Origin: Mycolicibacter terrae
Lineage (GTDB): Bacteria > Actinomycetota > Actinomycetes > Mycobacteriales > Mycobacteriaceae
Direction: 5' to 3'
Length of the DNA: 64,000 nucleotides
Assembly (NCBI RefSeq): GCF_010727125.1
Contig: NZ_AP022564.1
Span: 558,001 to 622,000 of the forward strand
Position 1 is the stretch's first letter, and each line of letters begins with the position of its first letter. The position numbers were made by a program, and so were the translations under genes. The notes beneath the pieces were generated by a model. That model had not been told where the DNA came from. It worked only from the letters and a program-made list of their open reading frames with translations, and did not search any database. Below are positions 43,581 to 52,471 of the stretch, piece after piece.

Positions 43581-44739
43581 TCCCGAGGTCGAGGAGTTCC
43601 GCGACGAGTTCGCGGCCTTCCTCGAGGCGAATCTGCCCGCCGAGGCCGACACATCGGAGCGGCCCCGGTCGGTGTCGCACATGCCGGAGTGGGCACGTCG
43701 CTGGCAGCGGTTGCTGTTCGACAACGGCTGGCTGCTGCCCGGCAACCCGCCGGAGTTCGGCGGCCGTAACGCCACCCTGCTGCAGCAGTTCGTCCACGCC
43801 GACGAACTGTGCCGGCGCCGGATCTATCACAGCTTCAATCCGCAGGGTGTGAACATCATTGCGGCGTCACTGCTTTCGTTCGGCACCGACGAGCAGAAAC
43901 AACGGTGGGCGGTGCCGATCCTGCGTGCCGAGATCACCGCATCGCTGGGGATGAGCGAACCGAGCGCCGGCTCGGACCTGGCGTCCCTGCGGACCAGGGC
44001 GGACCGCGACGGTGAGGATTTCATCGTCAACGGCCAGAAGGTGTGGACCTCCGGCGCGCATGACGCCGATGTGCTGCTGACGTTCGTGCGCACCGATCCC
44101 GATGCACCCAAGCACAAGGGCATCAGCGTTTTGCTGATCCCCACCGACACCCCCGGCGTGGTGTGCCGCCCGTTCCCCACCATCTGTGGTATCGACGACA
44201 AGGACTTCAACGAGGTGTTCTTCACCGATGTGCGGGTGCCGGGGGAGAACCTCGTCGGCCCGCTCAACGGTGGCTGGCGGGTGGCCAACGGATCGCTGGG
44301 CCACGAACGCACCATGATGTGGCTGGGCTTCGCCGACCGGCTCGACAACGTGATCGCCGATTTTCGCCCCGACGGCGCGTTGGAACGCGACCAGTTCGCC
44401 ACGGCCGTCATGGATTATCAGGCGCTGCGCCTGCTGGGCTCCAAGGCGCTGGCCCGGGCCGCCCGCGGCGAGGAGGACGTGCCCGCCCTGTCGGTGCTCA
44501 AGCTGCTCGGTTCCGAAGCCGAGATGTACGCCACCGGTTACGCACTGGACGCCGCGGGGTCATCGGGTCTGATCCATCCGGCCAATTCCGGGCCGTATGC
44601 GCCGATGAACCTCGACAGCTACTTCGCCAGTTGGTTCGAACGGCACGCCCGGAGTTTCTCGGGCACCATCGCCGGCGGCACCTCGGAGATCCACCGCAAC
44701 ATCATCGCCCAGCAGGTGCTGGGCCTGCCGCGCGGTTGA
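43564..44739 (+). CDS. acyl-CoA dehydrogenase, full-length subunit
   Basis: A 391-residue acyl-CoA dehydrogenase, paralogue of the protein at 21404-22576, with MSEPSAGSDLASL, FIVNGQKVWTSG, GHER and GGTSEIHRNIIAQQVLGL. Start TTG 43564 is supported by GAGGAG four bases ahead and by the aligned N-terminus of the paralogue. Likely an alpha2-beta2 enzyme with the preceding gene. It ends 15 bases before the LLM gene. Confidence 0.92.
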   Translation: MQLTFDPEVEEFRDEFAAFLEANLPAEADTSERPRSVSHMPEWARRWQRLLFDNGWLLPGNPPEFGGRNATLLQQFVHADELCRRRIYHSFNPQGVNIIAASLLSFGTDEQKQRWAVPILRAEITASLGMSEPSAGSDLASLRTRADRDGEDFIVNGQKVWTSGAHDADVLLTFVRTDPDAPKHKGISVLLIPTDTPGVVCRPFPTICGIDDKDFNEVFFTDVRVPGENLVGPLNGGWRVANGSLGHERTMMWLGFADRLDNVIADFRPDGALERDQFATAVMDYQALRLLGSKALARAARGEEDVPALSVLKLLGSEAEMYATGYALDAAGSSGLIHPANSGPYAPMNLDSYFASWFERHARSFSGTIAGGTSEIHRNIIAQQVLGLPRG

Positions 44740-44754
44740 CGCGATAGGACGCCG

Positions 44755-45885
44755 ATGTCATGCGTTCGGCCGGCCGCGTTCCTGCGGACAACCCTCCCCC
44801 TGGACCTGTCGACGCTGACCGAGTTCGACACCGGCCGATACCATTCCGTCTGGATGCCCGACCATATGGTCAGCTTCTGGCCGGATGCCTTGTGGACACC
44901 GGAATTCACCGACCTGGCCACCGTCTCGCCCTCGCCGCACCGCCATCTCGACGCCCTGGCGGTGGCGGCCGCAGCAGCCGTCCTGACCGAGCGGGTGCCC
45001 CTGGCCACCAGTGTGGTGGACACCGTGCGCCGCCACCCGGCATCGCTGGCCCAGAGTGCGCTGACCATCGACCACTTGTCGAAGGGCCGCTTCATCCTGG
45101 GACTGGGCAGCGGTGAGCGGGAGAACATCGTGCCCTACGGCTTCGATTTCGACCGGCCGGTGAGCCGTTTCGAGGAAGCGCTGCAGGTGATCCGGCTGCT
45201 CTGGGACAGCGACGGACCGGTGGATTTCCAGGGCGCCTTCTACCGCCTGGACCATGCCCGAATGGACACCGAGCCACACGATGGGCGTGTCCCGCCGATC
45301 TGGATCGGTGCCAGCGGCCCGCGGATGCTCGACATCGTCGGACGCTATGCCGATGGATGGTGGCCGGCCGGGGCGTGGACCCCCGAGCAGTACGCCGAGA
45401 TGCTGGGCGCGGTGCGCGAATCGGCCCAACGCGCGGGCCGCGACCCGATGGCGATCACGCCGTGTTTCGTCCAGGTCTGTCTCATCGGCGACGACGACGC
45501 GCTCGCCGAGATCGCCCGGAAACCGCTGGTGGCGTCCTTCCTGCTGCAGGTGTCCGCGAAGGTGTTGCGGGGCTTCGGGTTCGATCATCCGATGGGCGAG
45601 GACTGGGGCGGATTCCACGACATCGACCCGGCATCGCTGACACGTGAGCGCATTCTGGGCTTCCTCGATCGGTTCGAGCCGGAGGCGCTGCTGGCGATCG
45701 TGCCGCACGGAACACCCAAAGATGTCGCCCGGATCATCAAGACGTACGTCGATGCGGGCCTGCGGGTCCCCAAGATCCTGGACTATTCGGCCATGGCCGG
45801 ACTGGACTTCGCTGCCGCGTCCGCGGCCCGGGTCCGCGAGACCGAAGACGAACTCGTATCGCTGTGCGAAGGCCGGACCGCATGA
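44755..45885 (+). CDS. luciferase-like (LLM) F420- or flavin-dependent oxidoreductase
   Basis: A 376-residue TIM-barrel protein of the luciferase-like monooxygenase superfamily. Diagnostic segments are FDTGRYHSVWMPDH near the N-terminus, LATSVVDTVRRHPASLAQSA, FILGLGSGERENIVPYG and PPIWIGASGPRMLDIVGRYA. In mycobacteria such proteins most often use coenzyme F420, for reduction or dehydrogenation, less often FMN for monooxygenation; sequence alone does not decide. ATG 44755 has AGGA six bases ahead. Its stop overlaps the sulfotransferase start. Confidence 0.9.
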   Translation: MSCVRPAAFLRTTLPLDLSTLTEFDTGRYHSVWMPDHMVSFWPDALWTPEFTDLATVSPSPHRHLDALAVAAAAAVLTERVPLATSVVDTVRRHPASLAQSALTIDHLSKGRFILGLGSGERENIVPYGFDFDRPVSRFEEALQVIRLLWDSDGPVDFQGAFYRLDHARMDTEPHDGRVPPIWIGASGPRMLDIVGRYADGWWPAGAWTPEQYAEMLGAVRESAQRAGRDPMAITPCFVQVCLIGDDDALAEIARKPLVASFLLQVSAKVLRGFGFDHPMGEDWGGFHDIDPASLTRERILGFLDRFEPEALLAIVPHGTPKDVARIIKTYVDAGLRVPKILDYSAMAGLDFAAASAARVRETEDELVSLCEGRTA

Positions 45886-47048
45886 CGACACTCGATGCCG
45901 CCGCGATGCTCGCCCGGGCCCAGCGCGAGACCGGATGTGACGACTACGGCGATCCTTCGCTGCCGGAGCGCTTCTCGGTGGCCGTGGCACAGTTGAACGG
46001 TTTCGGCCTGGACGCCGACGGCGCCGAACAAGCCCGGCAGGTCTGTCATTGGCTGCTCACTTCCCGGCTGGAGTTGATCGCCGACCGCGGCCGGCACCCG
46101 ATCGCCGAGGAAGCCATCGACCGGCCGATGTTCGTCACCGGTGAACCGCGCTCGGGCACCACGTTGATGCACGCGCTGATGTCGGTGGATCCGAACGCTC
46201 GCGCACTGCGTTTCTGGGAGGTGATGTACCCCTCGCCGCCGCCGGGCCTCGCCGGGCCGGATAACCCGCGCCGTGCTCGCGCCGACGCGGACTGGCGTGA
46301 GATCAACGCCCGGCTGCCCAAGTGGCTGCACAGCCACCCCTACAACGACATGCTCGGCGACGGTCTGCCCGAGGACGAACGCACCTGGGCGTTCGACTTC
46401 CGGGTGATGACCCCGACGGCGTGGTGGCGGGTGCCGATGCCGGCTGTGGTCGGCGGTCTGCCCGTCGACGCGGCGGCACAGTACCGCCTGCACAAGGCCA
46501 TGCTGCAGCAATTCCAGTACGCACGGCCGCACAAGTACTGGGTCCTCAAGGGTTTCCACGGTTTCCGGCTCACCGAGCTGTTCGCCACCTATCCCGATGC
46601 GAACCTGGTGTGGCTGCACCGAGACCCGGTACAGGTCGCCGCGTCACGCACGATGATGATGGCCGACATCCTCGACGGCATCGTCGGGCCGGTCGATCTG
46701 GCGGTCGAGGCCAAAAAACACCTGGAAATGACTCGGGCCGGCATCGCCAACACGATGTCGCACCCCCTGGTCGACGACCCGCGCATCCTGCACGTCCCCT
46801 ACACCGACTTCATCGCCGACCCGGTTGCGACCGTGCAACGCTACTACCGGTTCTGCGGCCGGCCGCTGACCGGCGAAGCCGAAACCGCGATGCGCCACTA
46901 CCTGGCCCACAACCGCGGCGACCGGCACGGCAAGTTCCACTACTCGACCAGTGTGCTGACCGACATCGGGGAGGACCTCGACGCGTTGCACGAGGAGTTC
47001 GCGCCGTTCCGGGAACGTTTCGGTGTCCGCATCGAGAAGCGCGATTGA
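45882..47048 (+). CDS. sulfotransferase family protein
   Basis: A 388-residue PAPS-type sulfotransferase. The 5'-phosphosulfate loop is VTGEPRSGTTLMHALM (85-100) and the 3'-phosphate region is LVWLHRDPVQVAASRTMM. Mycobacterial Stf3-like enzymes of this size sulfate lipids or small alcohols. In a degradation operon it may sulfate a hydroxylated intermediate or act as an activating step for elimination; this is speculation. ATG 45882 overlaps the LLM stop (ATGA). Confidence 0.9.
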   Translation: MTTLDAAAMLARAQRETGCDDYGDPSLPERFSVAVAQLNGFGLDADGAEQARQVCHWLLTSRLELIADRGRHPIAEEAIDRPMFVTGEPRSGTTLMHALMSVDPNARALRFWEVMYPSPPPGLAGPDNPRRARADADWREINARLPKWLHSHPYNDMLGDGLPEDERTWAFDFRVMTPTAWWRVPMPAVVGGLPVDAAAQYRLHKAMLQQFQYARPHKYWVLKGFHGFRLTELFATYPDANLVWLHRDPVQVAASRTMMMADILDGIVGPVDLAVEAKKHLEMTRAGIANTMSHPLVDDPRILHVPYTDFIADPVATVQRYYRFCGRPLTGEAETAMRHYLAHNRGDRHGKFHYSTSVLTDIGEDLDALHEEFAPFRERFGVRIEKRD

Positions 47049-47055
47049 GTTGGCG

Positions 47056-47859
47056 ATGCACGAGCGGCTGTCGGTGCACAACGTCACCTTTCTGGGCTCG
47101 AGTCCCGCCGAGCTGCAACGTTTTTGGGAGGCGCTTGGGGTGCGGCGGCTGAGCATCCTGGACACGCAGCTGCTCGATCGCGGCTTCACCGGCCTGGTCA
47201 CGGCCGGCGATTACCGTATCGAGGCGGTCTATCACCTGTTCGGCGGCGGCCGGGTACCGGCGGATGCCAAGCAGATCCGCACCGCCCGAACAGAGCTGGC
47301 GCGGCTGATCGACGCCGCCGCCGCTGCTCGGGCCCGGTGCATCTACCTGCTCACCGGCGGCCGCGGCCCGCTCACCTGGGAGCAGGCCGCCGATCGCTTC
47401 AGCGCCGCAATCGAACCCTGTGCGCGGCGCGCAGAGGCAGCCGGCGTCGACCTCGCGATCGAGAACGCGTCCAGCCTGTACGCCGATCTTCATCTGGGAC
47501 ACACCCTGCGTGACACGATCACCCTTGCCGAGATGGCGGGCCTGGGCATCTGTGTGGACCTGTTCCACTGCTGGGCCGAAGCCGGGTTGAGCGAGCTGCT
47601 GGCACGGGCGCTGCCTCGGACCCGGCTGATCCAACTGAGCGACTACGTGCTCGGCGATCGCGCGCTTCCGGCTCGCGCCGTCCCCGGCGACGGCGCGATC
47701 CCGATCCGGCCGGTGCTGGCGCAGGCATTGGCCGCCGGCTATCCGTTCGGGTTCGACCTCGAACTGCTCGGGCCGCGAATCGACCGCGAAGGACCGCTGG
47801 CCGCTGCGCAGCGGGCGGGGACAACGGTCACCGCGATGCTCGCCGAGCTGGGCTGCTGA
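47056..47859 (+). CDS. sugar-phosphate-isomerase/epimerase-like TIM-barrel protein
   Basis: A 267-residue AP-endonuclease-2/xylose-isomerase-like barrel. Metal-site type residues are visible at strand ends: Glu in DLAIENASSLYADLHLG, Asp/His in GICVDLFHCW and Asp/Glu in GFDLELLGPR. Members isomerise, epimerise or dehydrate ketone-containing molecules. The start ATG 47056 lies eight bases after the sulfotransferase stop, with only a weak ribosome site, suggesting coupling. Function in this operon unknown. Confidence 0.82.
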   Translation: MHERLSVHNVTFLGSSPAELQRFWEALGVRRLSILDTQLLDRGFTGLVTAGDYRIEAVYHLFGGGRVPADAKQIRTARTELARLIDAAAAARARCIYLLTGGRGPLTWEQAADRFSAAIEPCARRAEAAGVDLAIENASSLYADLHLGHTLRDTITLAEMAGLGICVDLFHCWAEAGLSELLARALPRTRLIQLSDYVLGDRALPARAVPGDGAIPIRPVLAQALAAGYPFGFDLELLGPRIDREGPLAAAQRAGTTVTAMLAELGC

Positions 47860-47874
47860 GGAAGGAGTCTGACG

Positions 47875-49083
47875 ATGGCTTTCGGCGACGGTCCCGACGA
47901 CGCGGCGCTCGATGCGGCGTGGCGCCGGTTCTGCGACCAGCTCAAGGCGGCCGGCCGGCAAGCCTTCAAGGACTACAACGCTACCGCTGGCGTGCAGCGA
48001 GCCGACGCGTTCCGATTCCTCACCCAGAATCTCGGGCAGGCGTTCGATCTGGCGCTGGAGACCCGCGACACCCGCTATCCGACGCTGCACACCTTCTGCA
48101 ACCCGATCCGCAAACTGGGCGGCGACTGCGCCGACTTCACCTACCAGCAAGCCTGGATCGACGGCGAATCCACCTACCGGATCAGCGGAACCCGCGGCAC
48201 CGCACCGTTTTTCAATATCACCGTACAGGGGCAGCGGACGCCGGGCCCTGGCGTCCTCCACGAGCCGTTCGGCGATGAACCGGAAGCGAACCTCTTCGGC
48301 CACCAGCTGACCGCTGAACCGGACGGCACCTTCGAGCTCTACATCGGTGGATCCGAACGTGGGCCGAACTGGCTGCCCACCACCCCGACGACGCGGAAAC
48401 TGTTCATCCGCCAGGGTTTCGATCGCTGGGATGAACAGCCCGCGCGCCTGCGCATAGAGCGGGTGGACATGACCGCGCCGAAACCGATACCCGGCCCCGA
48501 AGCGATGATCGAAGCGATGGGATGGGCGGCGGAGTTCATCACCGGGGCGATGGCCGACTGGCCCGAGTTCCCCTTCACGTACGGCGGAGTCGACGAGACC
48601 CGCCCGAACCGATTCCCCGAGATCACCACCACGGACGCGGACGGCAAACGCGGTCGTGCGGCCGCCAACATGTACTGGGAGCTGGCGCCGGACGAGGCGC
48701 TGGTGGTCGAGTTCGACGCCCACGAAGGACTGTGGATGGTGACGAACATGGGCGTGTTCTTCACCAGCATGGACTTTTTGTACCGGCCGGTGAGCTACAC
48801 CCCGAGCCGCGCCTCGGTTGACACCGACGGCAAGGTGCGCCTGGTGCTGGCGCATCGGGACCCGGGCCTGCGCAACTGGCTCGACACGCAGGGTTTCGAA
48901 CGCGGCAACCTCACCTACCGGCACATGCTGGCCGGTCATCCGGTGCCGCTGGAAACCCGGCTGGTCAGACACGCCGAACTCGCCGCGGTATTGCCCCGCG
49001 ATGCCGCGCGGGTCACGGTGGCCGAGCGCCGCGCACTGATGTGGGAGCGCTTCAACGGTATTCGCACTAGGTTTCCGCTGTGA
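47875..49083 (+). CDS. DUF1214-like protein
   Basis: A 402-residue soluble protein. The middle contains the pattern of DUF1214/DUF1254 proteins (LTAEPDGTFELYIGG, NWLPTTPTTRKLFIRQGFDR), and the C-terminus has TYRHMLAGHPVPLETRLVRH. No known catalytic residues. It has AAGGAG nine bases before the ATG. Proteins with this domain recur in actinobacterial sterol and terpenoid clusters, but the activity is not established. It follows the TIM-barrel gene by 15 bases and precedes the thiolase gene. Confidence 0.8.
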   Translation: MAFGDGPDDAALDAAWRRFCDQLKAAGRQAFKDYNATAGVQRADAFRFLTQNLGQAFDLALETRDTRYPTLHTFCNPIRKLGGDCADFTYQQAWIDGESTYRISGTRGTAPFFNITVQGQRTPGPGVLHEPFGDEPEANLFGHQLTAEPDGTFELYIGGSERGPNWLPTTPTTRKLFIRQGFDRWDEQPARLRIERVDMTAPKPIPGPEAMIEAMGWAAEFITGAMADWPEFPFTYGGVDETRPNRFPEITTTDADGKRGRAAANMYWELAPDEALVVEFDAHEGLWMVTNMGVFFTSMDFLYRPVSYTPSRASVDTDGKVRLVLAHRDPGLRNWLDTQGFERGNLTYRHMLAGHPVPLETRLVRHAELAAVLPRDAARVTVAERRALMWERFNGIRTRFPL

Positions 49084-49122
49084 GGGCGCGAGCCTGCGTT
49101 TCAGAGAAGGGATTCGGAGAGC

Positions 49123-50352
49123 GTGGATGCACTAATCGTTGACGCGGTGCGCACACCGCGTGGGCGGGGCCGTCCCGACGGCGCGCTGCACGGTGTTCAT
49201 CCCCAGGATCTGCTGGGTCAATGCCTCACCGCGGCGGCCGACCGGGTGGGCTTCGATCCGACCGATGTCGATGACGTGATCGCCGGCAACGGCATCATGG
49301 CCGGCGACCACGGGGACGACATCGCCAGGTTGGCGGTGCTGCTGGCCGGCTGGCCGGAAACCGTGCCGGGAATGACGCTGAACCGGTTCTGCGGATCGGG
49401 CCAGCAGGCCATCACCGTGGCCGCCGCCGGGATCGCCGCCGGGCAGCAGGACCTGGTCGTGGCGGGCGGCGTCGAATCGATGTCCCGGTGGGATGTCACC
49501 GTCGGTGTACCGACCATCGACGGCGCCAACCCGTCCTTTCGCGCGATGTACCCGACGGTTCCCCAGGGGGTCTCGGCGGATCTGATCGCGTCACTGGAAG
49601 GTTTCACCCGAGACGACGTGGATGCTTTCGCCGCGTCAAGCCAGCACCGCGCGGCCGAGGCCATCGCGGCAGGACACTTCGATAAGTCGCTGATCGCCGT
49701 CCGTTCGGAGTCCGGTGAGATCATCGCCGGTGTCGACGAACACCCGCGGCCGGGAACGACCGCAGACAAACTCGCGATGCTGCGGCCGGCATTCGAGCAG
49801 GCCGGCAGTGCCCGAGTCCCCGGCGAGCAGCTGAGCTTCGACGAGATCTGCGTGAACCGCTACCCCGGAATCGACCGGATCGACCACGTTCACCACGCCG
49901 GGAACTCGTCGGGTGTTGTCGATGGCGCCGCCGTGGCAGTGATCGCTTCGCACAGCTGGGTGAACGCGCACGGCGTTGCCCCGCGCGCCCGGATCCGCGC
50001 CACCGCGGCGATCGGCAGTGAGCCGATCATCATGCTCACCGCGCCGGGCCCCGCGGCACAGCGATGCCTGGCCAAGGCGGGAATGGATGTCGGAGACATC
50101 GATCTGTGGGAGATCAACGAGGCGTTCGCCGCGGTGCCGCTCAAAACGATTCGCGATCTGGGCCTGGATCCGGAACGGGTCAACGTCAACGGCGGCGCCA
50201 TCGCGCTGGGGCATCCGATCGGCGCGACCGGCGCCATCCTGATCGGCACGCTGCTGGACGAGCTGGAGCGCCGCGACCTGGCCACCGGTCTGGTCACCAT
50301 GTGCACCGGTGCCGGCATGGGCACCGCGACGATCATCGAGCGAATCCGATGA
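49123..50352 (+). CDS. acetyl-CoA C-acyltransferase (thiolase, FadA type)
   Basis: A 409-residue degradative thiolase with the complete catalytic set: nucleophilic Cys in NRFCGSGQQA, His in NVNGGAIALGHPIGATGA and the second Cys in TMCTGAGMGTA. It cleaves a 3-ketoacyl-CoA with CoA to release acetyl- or propionyl-CoA. GTG 49123 follows GGAGA. The stop overlaps the next crotonase gene by ATGA. This is the only classical FadA-type thiolase in the window. Confidence 0.95.
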   Translation: MDALIVDAVRTPRGRGRPDGALHGVHPQDLLGQCLTAAADRVGFDPTDVDDVIAGNGIMAGDHGDDIARLAVLLAGWPETVPGMTLNRFCGSGQQAITVAAAGIAAGQQDLVVAGGVESMSRWDVTVGVPTIDGANPSFRAMYPTVPQGVSADLIASLEGFTRDDVDAFAASSQHRAAEAIAAGHFDKSLIAVRSESGEIIAGVDEHPRPGTTADKLAMLRPAFEQAGSARVPGEQLSFDEICVNRYPGIDRIDHVHHAGNSSGVVDGAAVAVIASHSWVNAHGVAPRARIRATAAIGSEPIIMLTAPGPAAQRCLAKAGMDVGDIDLWEINEAFAAVPLKTIRDLGLDPERVNVNGGAIALGHPIGATGAILIGTLLDELERRDLATGLVTMCTGAGMGTATIIERIR

Positions 50353-51137
50353 CGCCCGCACCCGAAACCCTCGACATCGAGTCTCCGGCTCCCGGTGTGC
50401 TGGTACTGCGTTTGAATCGGCCGAGCCGGCTCAACGCCGTCAACGAGGCCATGCGCGACGAGATCACGGCAACACTGGCGAACATCACCGCCGATGCGGC
50501 CGTGAAGGCGGTGGTGATCACCGGGACGGGACGCGGATTCTGTTCCGGGATCGATATGCGCGACTTCGGGCCGGGGATGCTCGAAGCCGATGATCCGGCG
50601 ATCGACCGGCTGCGCTTCCAGGAGGCCATGGCCGGCTTGGCGCACGCGATACACGCCCTGCCGCAGCCGGTGATCGCCGCGGTCAACGGGCCGTGCGTGG
50701 GAGCCGGCCTGGCGATGTGCCTGGCGGCCGATATCCGGCTGTGTTCCACCGCCGCGACGTTCGGCAACGCCGCGATCCTGCTCGGGCTCTCCGGTGCGGA
50801 GATGGGTATGAGCTATCACCTGCCCCGCATTGTCGGTGCCTCGGTCGCGGCGGATTGGATGCTCACCGGGCGCACCGTGTCGGCGGAGGAGGCCGATCGG
50901 CGCGGGCTGGTGAGCCAGCTGGTCGGCCCGGAGGAGTTGATGGACCGGGCGCTGGAAATCGCCGGGCACGTAGCCGGATTGGCGCCGTTGGGAGTGCAGC
51001 TGACCAAGCGGGCCCTGCAGGTCAATATCGATGCCGGCGGGCTGGGCGCGGCGCTGGAACTGGAGAACCGCAACCAGGTCCTCAGCCACGCCACCGAGGA
51101 TGCGAGTGCCCGTCGCAGCAAATGGACGCAGCAGTAG
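50349..51137 (+). CDS. enoyl-CoA hydratase/isomerase family
   Basis: A 262-residue crotonase-fold protein with GRGFCSGIDMRDFG and NGPCVGAGLAMCLAADI as oxyanion-hole segments, and LLGLSGAEMGMSYHLPR, in which one active-site Glu (AEMG) is present. Together with the thiolase, which it overlaps by four bases, it supplies hydratase or isomerase activity for beta-oxidation. The C-terminus, with an ALELENRNQVL segment, is usual for the family. Confidence 0.9.
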   Translation: MTPAPETLDIESPAPGVLVLRLNRPSRLNAVNEAMRDEITATLANITADAAVKAVVITGTGRGFCSGIDMRDFGPGMLEADDPAIDRLRFQEAMAGLAHAIHALPQPVIAAVNGPCVGAGLAMCLAADIRLCSTAATFGNAAILLGLSGAEMGMSYHLPRIVGASVAADWMLTGRTVSAEEADRRGLVSQLVGPEELMDRALEIAGHVAGLAPLGVQLTKRALQVNIDAGGLGAALELENRNQVLSHATEDASARRSKWTQQ

Positions 51138-51153
51138 CGAAAGGATTGATTCA

Positions 51154-52452
51154 GTGGCATGGGATTTCTCCACGGACCCGGAGTGGGCAGAGCAACTGGA
51201 GTGGGTGAATGAATTCGTCCGTGCGGAATGCGAGCCGATCGACCTGATCGTCAAGGAATCCCATGACCTCAACGACCCGGTGCGCCAGGCGCTGATTCCG
51301 CCGTTGCAAGAAATCGTCAAGGAGCGCGGGCTGTGGGCCACCCACCTGGGTCCGCACCTCGGCGGCCCGGGCTACGGCCAGGTCAAGTTGGCTCTGCTCA
51401 ACGAGATCCTCGGCCGGTCGGAATGCGCGCCCATCGTATTCGGGTCGCAGGCACCCGATTCGGGCAACAGCGAGATCTTGGCGCACTACGGCACCCCGGA
51501 ACTCAAGGCCCGTTACCTGGAACCGCTTCTGGACAACCGCATCATCTCGTGCTTCTCGATGACCGAACCCCAGGGCGGTGCCGACCCCAAGGTCTTCACC
51601 ACCGCCGCGGTTCCCGACGGGGACCACTGGGTGATCAACGGCGAGAAATGGTATTCGTCGTTCGCGTCGATGGCGTCGTTCCTGATCGTGATGGCCATGA
51701 CGGACCCGGACGCACCGCCCTACCAACGTCATTCGATGTTCGTGGTGCCGGCCGAAACACCGGGAATCAACGTGCTGCGCGATGTCGGTCTGGGATACCA
51801 GCCGCTCGGCGGTGGGGGAAGAGAGGGCTACGTCCGCTACGAGAACGTCCGGGTGCCGGCAGATCACATGCTCGGCCCGCGCGGGGGAGCGTTCGCAGTG
51901 GCACAGACCAGGCTGGGCGGCGGGCGCATCCACCACGCGATGCGCACCGTGGGCCTGGTCCGGCGGATCTTCGACATGGTGTGCGAACGGGCGGTCTCGC
52001 GTTACACCCAAGGCGAATCGCTGAGCCGCAAGCAGCTGGTCCAGGAGATGGTCGCCGACTCGTGGATGGAGATCGAGGCGTTCCGCCTGCTCACCCTGCA
52101 GACGGCGTGGAAGATCGATCAACACAACGATTATCGCGCGGTGCGCGCCGATATCTCCGCGGTGAAGGCGATGATGCAGAAGGTGCTGCATGATGTCTCG
52201 GCCCGGGCGCTGCAGATCCACGGTTCGCTCGGGACCTCCCACGAGATGCCGTTCGTTCAGTATCTGACCGAGTCCTTCGTGCTGGGTCTGGCCGACGGGC
52301 CCACCGAGGTGCACAAGGTGACGCTGGCGCGGCTGCTGCTCGCCGACACCACGCCGGCACCGGACGTCTTCCCCAGCGAGCATTTGCTGCGGCTGCGGGC
52401 AGCCGCTGAAGCCAAGTTCGCGGACAAACTCGCCGGCGTCCCGCGCGAATAG
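51154..52452 (+). CDS. acyl-CoA dehydrogenase, ACAD10/11-like clade
   Basis: A 432-residue acyl-CoA dehydrogenase that differs from the others here. CFSMTEPQGGADPK replaces the SEPGAGSDL pattern, and RLGGGRIHHAMRTVGL, FADGPTEVHKVTLARLL-like (LADGPTEVHKVTLARLLL) and PPYQRHSMFVVPAETPG are segments I associate with human ACAD10/ACAD11 and FadE36-type proteins. A kinase-fold gene, which in ACAD10/11 is fused to the dehydrogenase, lies tail-to-tail 19 bases downstream. GTG 51154 follows AAGGA. Last gene of the rightward operon. Confidence 0.88.
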   Translation: MAWDFSTDPEWAEQLEWVNEFVRAECEPIDLIVKESHDLNDPVRQALIPPLQEIVKERGLWATHLGPHLGGPGYGQVKLALLNEILGRSECAPIVFGSQAPDSGNSEILAHYGTPELKARYLEPLLDNRIISCFSMTEPQGGADPKVFTTAAVPDGDHWVINGEKWYSSFASMASFLIVMAMTDPDAPPYQRHSMFVVPAETPGINVLRDVGLGYQPLGGGGREGYVRYENVRVPADHMLGPRGGAFAVAQTRLGGGRIHHAMRTVGLVRRIFDMVCERAVSRYTQGESLSRKQLVQEMVADSWMEIEAFRLLTLQTAWKIDQHNDYRAVRADISAVKAMMQKVLHDVSARALQIHGSLGTSHEMPFVQYLTESFVLGLADGPTEVHKVTLARLLLADTTPAPDVFPSEHLLRLRAAAEAKFADKLAGVPRE

Positions 52453-52471
52453 CGCTGCGCTGGACACTCAC

